A stretch of 37,464 nucleotides of DNA from assembly GCA_944385785.1 (NCBI GenBank), contig CALWYO010000091.1, positions 1 through 37,464 of the forward strand, written 5' to 3'. This stretch comes from an uncultured Oscillospiraceae bacterium (GTDB taxonomy: Bacteria > Bacillota > Clostridia > Oscillospirales > Oscillospiraceae). The stretch's first letter is position 1; each line of letters starts with the position of its first letter. Of the stretch, positions 32,257 through 37,464 are shown piece by piece. A program made the position numbers and the translations under genes. The notes under the pieces are model-generated. The model saw only the letters and a list, made by a program, of their open reading frames with translations. It did not search any database and was not told the DNA's origin.

Positions 32257-34965
32257 ATGAAAATGGAGCAAGAGAAATTAGCGAAATTAATCGAAAAATG
32301 CCGTCAGGGGGACAGCTCGGCCCAGGAATCACTGATAATGCTGACCCAGGACAGGGTATATTACCACTGCCTGAAAATGATGAAAAATGAGCAGGACGCC
32401 CAGGATGCTGCTCAGGATGTCCTGATTACCATGATAACAAGTCTTAATAAGCTACGGGACCCAGCGGCTTTCTGGGGTTGGGTCAACGGCATAACGGCTA
32501 ACCGATGCAAACACCTCCTGACCAGTCCCCACAAAGAATGGCAGATTCCCGAGGACGAAGACGGCGACTCCATGCTGGACAGTATGGAGAACATAGACGA
32601 CAGTATCGTCCCTGATAAAGCTCTGGACAATGAGGAAACACGCCGCATGATAGTCGGGCTTGTGGATGAGCTGCCTCCTGAGCAGCGCATGAGCGTCTTG
32701 TTCTATTACTACGATGAGATGAGCGTCAGGGACATCGCCCAGGCTATGGGCGTAAGCGAAGGCACTGTAAAAAGCCGCTTGAATTACGCCCGCAAATCAA
32801 TAAAAAACGGCGTGGAGGAGTACCAGCGCCAGGGCATCAAGCTCTACGGCGCGAGCCCCATCGTGCTTCTGGTCTATTTCCTGCGGAAGGACGCGGAATC
32901 GGCCGCCCTGAGCAGCATTGCCAAATCTTCTCTGGTCAGCAGCGTCATGGCAAAAGCGGGCCTTACAATGAAGGGCGCGGCAGGGGCCTCTCTTGGCTCA
33001 TCAGGCGCCGCTGCCGCGGCAGGAGGGGCGGCAAAGGCCGTGTCTTCCAAAATAATAGCCGCCGTTCTGGCCGGCGCCGTGGCTTTAGGCGGTATTTCCG
33101 CAGGCGTCGCCGCCCTTGTAAACCACGGCGGAGACTCCGGTGCGCCGGATCAAACCATCATTGAGGACGGCGACGCCGGAGACGGCCTCAATGCCGCCGG
33201 CACCTCCGCCGTCGGTTTTTCAGGCGGCGTGAGTATAGACGCGGACCTATACGGCGCCGCGCTTGTGGCGCCTGACGGCTCATACTGGATGTGGGGCGCG
33301 CCGAATTACGGCACAGATGAGGAGGGCGGCCCATATTACGCCGTCCCTGAGAAAATTATGGAGGGTGTAATGGACGCTGACATCTCCATAAATTCCCAGG
33401 CCGTTTTGACGGCCAACGGCAACATGTCTATTGAGTTCTGGGACGGCAGTACAGTAGACGGCCTTGCAACTGGGCTTGAAAATGTAGTGTCCATGGAAAA
33501 CGGAGGTTATTCATTCGCCGCCATCGATGGCACCGGCTCTCTGTGGGTCTGGGGCGCAAACTCATTGGGAGAGCTGGGCACAGGCACCACAGATTTTATC
33601 AACGAACCTGTGAAAATCATGGACAATGTTGTCCAGGTCAGCTTTGGCTCAACACACACCGCGGTGCTGCAGGCGGACGGCTCACTGTGGACATGCGGCG
33701 ACAACGGGTACGGCCAGCTGGGGGACGGCACCGCCAACGGATCCCTCACTTTCATTAAGGTCATGGACGACGTGGCCCAGGTCTCCTGCGGCAACTCCTT
33801 TACGCTAATTTTGAAAACAGACGGCTCCGTGTGGGCCTGTGGTACAGACTTCTACTCGGGACAGCTGGGTCCCGAGACAGACAGCGATTCTTCCCTCGCC
33901 CCCCTTAAGATAATGGATGACGCCGTATTCATAGATACCAGCGACAGCCACTGCGCCGCAATCAAGTCCGACGGCACCTTGTGGACCTGGGGCGGCAACG
34001 GCGACGGCGAGCTTGGCACAGGCATGAAACCTGAGTGGTACGACGATATAAACCCATTTTACCAGTCAGCAGAACCGGTTTACGTTATGGACCAGGTGGC
34101 CGCTGTGGGCTGCGGGCGCAGCTTTACAATAGCCGTACGGGCCGACGGGACAGTGTGGGCCTGGGGTACAAACGAGAATGGCCAGATGGGCGCCGGAGCA
34201 GAGTTGGAGAGCTCCGACGTGCCGGTGCAGATCAGCCTTACTCTTGAGGATGTAGGGCAGCTGCCCTGGGATGAGGAAAACGCTTCCTATTCCACAGTGA
34301 CCGATCCTGCCGGCCCAGAGCCCATTGCTCCTGCTGAGGACCTGGAAGGGGCATATACCGCGTACCTGGCTCATCTCCGGGAAAATCGTACGCTGATAGA
34401 CCAGTACGCCGATTGGTTCTCCTATGCGGGAGAGATAAAATCAGTGGCATTGGTGGACATAATGGGCGATGCCACTCCAGAGATGATATACATGGATATG
34501 GACCCTCAGTACACATCTGACGGATACATGAATATCCTCACTTACCAGGATGGAGAAGTAGTCAATCTCTACCGCCAGCTTGTGGACGTCAATGCCGGCG
34601 GCGGATACCCCTTTGTGCTTTACCAGGCATCTGACAGCCGGCAACTCTATTACTGGTCTCAGTACTACATAGGCGACGGCCAATACCCGGTCCTCTGCCA
34701 GCGCGTTTTTGAAGAAGCTGGCGGGCTCCTGCAGGTGCAGGAAGTTATGAGCGGCAACGGCTATCTCACATTAAACGGCCAGGAGATAAGCCGCGGGGAG
34801 TATGACAGCATCAGGGAGACTATACCAACAGAGCATATAGATGTAATAATGAGCAACTACACCGACGTTGACGGTAGTAGTTTCCAGTTCCGCTACAATG
34901 ACGTCCCAGCGATGACTGCCGACGAAGCCGAGGCGTATCTCACCGATGCCCTGTCCCAGCCGTAA
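32257..34965 (+). CDS. ECF sigma factor fused through a membrane helix to an RCC1-like propeller
   Basis: 902 residues in one uninterrupted frame, with AGGGGG 8 bases before the ATG. Residues 24-93 are sigma region 2 (DAQDAAQDVLITMITSLNKL) and 132-186 are region 4 (LPPEQRMSVLFYYYDEMS, then GVSEGTVKSRLNYARKSI), both intact. A Ser/Ala/Gly-rich stretch (215-262) leads to a transmembrane helix at 265-288. Outside, residues of about 325-665 form RCC1 repeats (DGSLWTCGDNGYGQLGDGT and similar, six or seven blades), followed by a C-terminal region of about 200 residues with GDATPEMIYM. The sigma part would sit in the cytoplasm tethered to the membrane. Release by proteolysis or signalling through the propeller is inference. 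The next genes encode a lipoprotein and a surface transglutaminase. Confidence 0.9.
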   Translation: MKMEQEKLAKLIEKCRQGDSSAQESLIMLTQDRVYYHCLKMMKNEQDAQDAAQDVLITMITSLNKLRDPAAFWGWVNGITANRCKHLLTSPHKEWQIPEDEDGDSMLDSMENIDDSIVPDKALDNEETRRMIVGLVDELPPEQRMSVLFYYYDEMSVRDIAQAMGVSEGTVKSRLNYARKSIKNGVEEYQRQGIKLYGASPIVLLVYFLRKDAESAALSSIAKSSLVSSVMAKAGLTMKGAAGASLGSSGAAAAAGGAAKAVSSKIIAAVLAGAVALGGISAGVAALVNHGGDSGAPDQTIIEDGDAGDGLNAAGTSAVGFSGGVSIDADLYGAALVAPDGSYWMWGAPNYGTDEEGGPYYAVPEKIMEGVMDADISINSQAVLTANGNMSIEFWDGSTVDGLATGLENVVSMENGGYSFAAIDGTGSLWVWGANSLGELGTGTTDFINEPVKIMDNVVQVSFGSTHTAVLQADGSLWTCGDNGYGQLGDGTANGSLTFIKVMDDVAQVSCGNSFTLILKTDGSVWACGTDFYSGQLGPETDSDSSLAPLKIMDDAVFIDTSDSHCAAIKSDGTLWTWGGNGDGELGTGMKPEWYDDINPFYQSAEPVYVMDQVAAVGCGRSFTIAVRADGTVWAWGTNENGQMGAGAELESSDVPVQISLTLEDVGQLPWDEENASYSTVTDPAGPEPIAPAEDLEGAYTAYLAHLRENRTLIDQYADWFSYAGEIKSVALVDIMGDATPEMIYMDMDPQYTSDGYMNILTYQDGEVVNLYRQLVDVNAGGGYPFVLYQASDSRQLYYWSQYYIGDGQYPVLCQRVFEEAGGLLQVQEVMSGNGYLTLNGQEISRGEYDSIRETIPTEHIDVIMSNYTDVDGSSFQFRYNDVPAMTADEAEAYLTDALSQP

Positions 34966-35060
34966 GCTGCAAAGTTTTCAGAAAAATTTTTATAAAATAT
35001 AAAACCGTTTGGGATTCTCCAGGCACTATATAACATAACAAAAAAACGGAGGGTTCCAAA

Positions 35061-35255
35061 ATGAAGAAAATATCCATCATAGCAGCAACAGTTCTCGCGT
35101 TGCTCTGTCTGGCTTCCTGCGGGGCAGAGCACTGTGCAGAGTGCGACAGAGAAGTCTATAAAGACGGCCTGTGTGAATATCATTACAGCCTTAACGCGGC
35201 GGAAGGTATTATAGATTCCGCAGCCGATGAGCTGATTGGTTCAATCCTGGGCTGA
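35061..35255 (+). CDS. Small lipoprotein with a zinc-knuckle-like motif
   Basis: 64 residues with a lipoprotein signal: basic start, hydrophobic core and the lipobox LASC with the lipidated Cys20. The 44-residue mature part contains Cys25, Cys28, Cys38 and His41 (CAECDREVYKDGLCEYH), a C-x2-C-x9-C-x2-H arrangement that could bind zinc. The ribosome site is GGAGGG 8 bases before the ATG. It lies between the sigma-RCC1 gene and the SLH protein gene in the same direction. Function unknown. Confidence 0.82.
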   Translation: MKKISIIAATVLALLCLASCGAEHCAECDREVYKDGLCEYHYSLNAAEGIIDSAADELIGSILG

Positions 35256-35358
35256 TCGGGCAAAACTCATTCTGATCTCACCTCTGACCTGTATCAGTCT
35301 GATATCAGTAATCCAGAGGAAAACTACACTTTGGTTCTGCACAAGGAGGACAAAACAT

Positions 35359-37332
35359 ATGAAAAAAGCTGGAAAAGCTCTCTCCATACTATTCGCAATC
35401 ATTCTTTTGACCGGCGCCATTGGCATAAGCGCCATGGCCGCGCCGCTGCAGTTTACCGACGTACCCGCAGGCGCATATTTTTATGACGCAGTTGTCTGGG
35501 CCGCAGAAAATAATATCACCAACGGCACCTCAGACAGCGAGTTCTCACCAGAGGACACAGTAACCCGCGCCCAGGCCGTCACCTTCATCTGGAGGGCCAT
35601 GGGCGAGCCGTCCCCCAAATCCACGTCTTCTCCCTTTTCTGATATCACCAATTCAGGGCTATATTACTATAGAGCGGTGATATGGGCAAAAGAGCAGGGT
35701 ATTACCAACGGTATTGAGGGCGGAAAATTCGGTCCTAAGGACACCCTGACATACGACCAGATATTCGCTATGCTGTGCAGGGCCGCAGGAGGGGTGTCCC
35801 TGGGGTCTCAATGGTCATCCCAGGCTGTAAGTTGGGCCCAGTCCCATGGTATCGCCGATGGAATCAGTTTCAGCGCCAAGGACGCCTGCCCAAGGTCAGA
35901 TGTTGTATACTGTCTTTGGAAACAGCTGTCTAATACTTTAAGCGACGACACACCTGATAAAGACGTTCAGGAAGAAGACACCGATAACAGTTCAAAAGAA
36001 CAGGACAGGGAAGACGGCCAATACACCGGTGCCGCCGATCTGACCGGAGCCCGTGCCGCTCTGGAGACGGCTTTCTATAATCTCGTCTCCTCTATCGACG
36101 TCAGCGCATATAACATCGAATCATCCGCTCTTGAGGCTCTGGCCGCCGATGTAATGAACGTGCCGGGTTACGAGAATTACTACGGCATAACTAAATACTG
36201 GTGTCCTGAGGCGGAGGGAAAAACAGCAAAGACGTTGCAGGTGTGGTACCAGAACTATGATCTGGAGAAACTCCAGGCCCAGCGCAGCGCAGTCAGCAGA
36301 ATTGTATCAGAAGTTATCTCTTCCGGTATGAGCGACTACGACATTGCAAAGGCGCTCCACGATTACCTTGTTCTCAATTGCGCCTATGACTCACGTTACT
36401 ACACCGGAGATATCCCCAGCGTATCGCACACGGCCTACGGCGCCCTGATCCTGGGCACCGCAGTATGCGATGGATACGCCAACGCCTATCAGGCGCTGAT
36501 GGAGGCCGCCGGCGTGCCCTGTCAGGTGGTCACCGGATATGCCCGCGGCGGCCACGCCTGGAATATTGTCCAAATAGACGGCCAGTGGTACCATGTGGAT
36601 GCCACCTGGGATGATCCTACGCCAGATAAAGCCGGATACATACGCTACGACTACTTCCTGTTAAGTGATTCCGCCATCGGAAAAGACCACTCCAATTGGA
36701 AAGCCAACTACAGCTGCACCAGCACAAAATACGACAATGCCGACTTGCCGTCCACAGACGAGCAGGAGGAGCAGAAGGAGCAGGCTGAGCAGGAGGCAAA
36801 ACTCCAGGCAATCACCGACTACTGCCTCCAGGCAGCGGCAGATCTCCCGCTGAACACTCAGGAGCAGCTTTTAGCCGCCAGCGACGATGTCCTGAGGGAA
36901 AACACTTACAGCTACATTTACTTTGACAGCAGCCAATACACCAGTTCAGAGCTGATACGCGCCTTTGACCGCACCAGAGAAGCTATGGCTTTGGCTTACC
37001 CTGATTATAAGCTCACTTCAATTGATTCAATGAGCTATTTGATAAACAGGCTTGACGTCCGTGAGGAGATAAACCGCCGCACCGAACTTGCAACTCAGGA
37101 GAGAAACCAGCGGGTAACCGAGATCTGCCAGATTATCCAAGCGGCCATTGAAGGCAGCTCCACGTACCAGATTAAGTGCCCTGTCTCAGGCTACACTTTC
37201 TCAGAGATAAGGTTGGCCGTCAATACCATGAATAAGGATGGGTACAGTTTCGGAAGCTATACAAGCGATGACTACAGAATCACAAGCTATTCCAGCGCCA
37301 GCGTAAATATTTTAAATTATAAGTTCCAATAA
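35359..37332 (+). CDS. SLH-domain surface protein with transglutaminase-like domain
   Basis: 657 residues from the ATG at 35359 (AAGGAGG 9 bases upstream); the frame is open further upstream without a start signal. A signal peptide occupies residues 1-28 (cleavage after AMA). Three S-layer homology repeats follow at about 30-83, 88-145 and 150-195 (FTDVPAGAYFYDAVVWAAEN is the first), anchoring the protein to the wall polymer. After an acidic linker a transglutaminase-like domain has a Cys-His-Asp triad in AVCDGYA, GGHAWN and VDATWDD. A Glu/Gln-rich coiled stretch precedes about 150 C-terminal residues I do not recognise. Proteins of this kind are peptidases or crosslinkers; which one is not evident. 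The leader 35256-35358 contains the palindrome CTGATATCAG inside a larger stem. Confidence 0.93.
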   Translation: MKKAGKALSILFAIILLTGAIGISAMAAPLQFTDVPAGAYFYDAVVWAAENNITNGTSDSEFSPEDTVTRAQAVTFIWRAMGEPSPKSTSSPFSDITNSGLYYYRAVIWAKEQGITNGIEGGKFGPKDTLTYDQIFAMLCRAAGGVSLGSQWSSQAVSWAQSHGIADGISFSAKDACPRSDVVYCLWKQLSNTLSDDTPDKDVQEEDTDNSSKEQDREDGQYTGAADLTGARAALETAFYNLVSSIDVSAYNIESSALEALAADVMNVPGYENYYGITKYWCPEAEGKTAKTLQVWYQNYDLEKLQAQRSAVSRIVSEVISSGMSDYDIAKALHDYLVLNCAYDSRYYTGDIPSVSHTAYGALILGTAVCDGYANAYQALMEAAGVPCQVVTGYARGGHAWNIVQIDGQWYHVDATWDDPTPDKAGYIRYDYFLLSDSAIGKDHSNWKANYSCTSTKYDNADLPSTDEQEEQKEQAEQEAKLQAITDYCLQAAADLPLNTQEQLLAASDDVLRENTYSYIYFDSSQYTSSELIRAFDRTREAMALAYPDYKLTSIDSMSYLINRLDVREEINRRTELATQERNQRVTEICQIIQAAIEGSSTYQIKCPVSGYTFSEIRLAVNTMNKDGYSFGSYTSDDYRITSYSSASVNILNYKFQ

Positions 37333-37340
37333 AATATAGT

Positions 37341-37464
37341 CAGGACCACCCGTAAAACGGGTGGCCTGCTCTACCCCTATAAGGGGCTAATATTGGCCGC
37401 GCCTCAAGGCGCGGTGAAACGGTCTGCCGACCGCATACTCTTACAAGCGGCCCCACCAAGTGGG
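37341..37464. repeat. Array of five hairpins at the window end, possible mobile-element edge
   Basis: Stems follow in close succession: 37341-37368 (CCACCCGT/ACGGGTGG extended by CAGG/CCTG), 37374-37386 (CCCCT/AGGGG), 37397-37414 (CCGCGCCT/AGGCGCGG), 37420-37433 (CGGTC/GACCG) and 37452-37464 (CCCAC/GTGGG). The loops are two to four bases. The density is far above a terminator and recalls REP-like or IS200/IS605-type ends or a structured RNA. The array is cut by the window edge. Confidence 0.6.

Noticed and set aside
32160..32390. A 76-codon plus-strand frame overlapping the start of the sigma-RCC1 gene.
   Set aside because: The only G-rich stretch is too far from its ATG and over half of it lies out of frame in the sigma domain. 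It could at most be a leader peptide.

Overview
The window looks like a chromosomal segment of a Gram-positive anaerobe of the Clostridia, plausibly Oscillospiraceae/Ruminococcaceae-like. The evidence is strong Shine-Dalgarno sites before nearly every gene, a maf-mreC-mreD-PBP2 cell-wall cluster, hisS-aspS order, an SLH-domain surface protein, a SigV/RsiV-like sigma/anti-sigma pair and clostridial-type Feo genes. Family-level placement is inference from gene content only.

Positions 1-10234 (minus strand) hold the most unusual region: eight tightly packed genes read from one near-consensus promoter at 10330-10358. In transcription order they encode a dynamin-like GTPase, a second P-loop GTPase, an unrecognised 237-aa protein, a degenerate paralogue of the second GTPase that has lost its P-loop, a membrane-anchored von Willebrand A (vWA) protein, a Sel1-TM-subtilisin protease, a zinc-ribbon-TM-BspA-repeat protein, and a truncated unknown protein. 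I read this as a possibly undescribed trans-envelope system: cytoplasmic GTPases coupled to extracellular adhesion and protease modules. It resembles in spirit the GTPase/vWA conflict systems described by comparative genomics.

Positions 10616-14430 (plus) form an envelope O-acylation operon (MBOAT acyltransferase plus SGNH esterase) ending in an ECF sigma factor and its RsiV-like anti-sigma. Positions 14787-20966 (plus) carry a U32-family protein and then maf, mreC, mreD and PBP2 (elongasome). Positions 20988-25983 (minus) carry a hotdog thioesterase, aspS, hisS, mgsA and a MinD-like ATPase.

Positions 26286-29327 (plus) form an iron(II) uptake operon: two FeoA, FeoB and a tiny Cys-rich FeoB-associated membrane protein. 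It has three palindromes sharing the core GTTAG-N6-CTAAC, probably sites for an iron-dependent repressor. A ZIP metal transporter (plus) and an M20 amidohydrolase (minus) follow and converge on a shared terminator.

Positions 32257-37332 (plus) carry a very large protein in which a complete ECF sigma factor is fused through a transmembrane helix to an RCC1-like propeller. After it come a small zinc-knuckle lipoprotein and an SLH-transglutaminase surface protein. The window ends in an array of five consecutive hairpins that may be the edge of a mobile or REP-like element. No rRNA, tRNA, CRISPR array or complete insertion sequence was seen.
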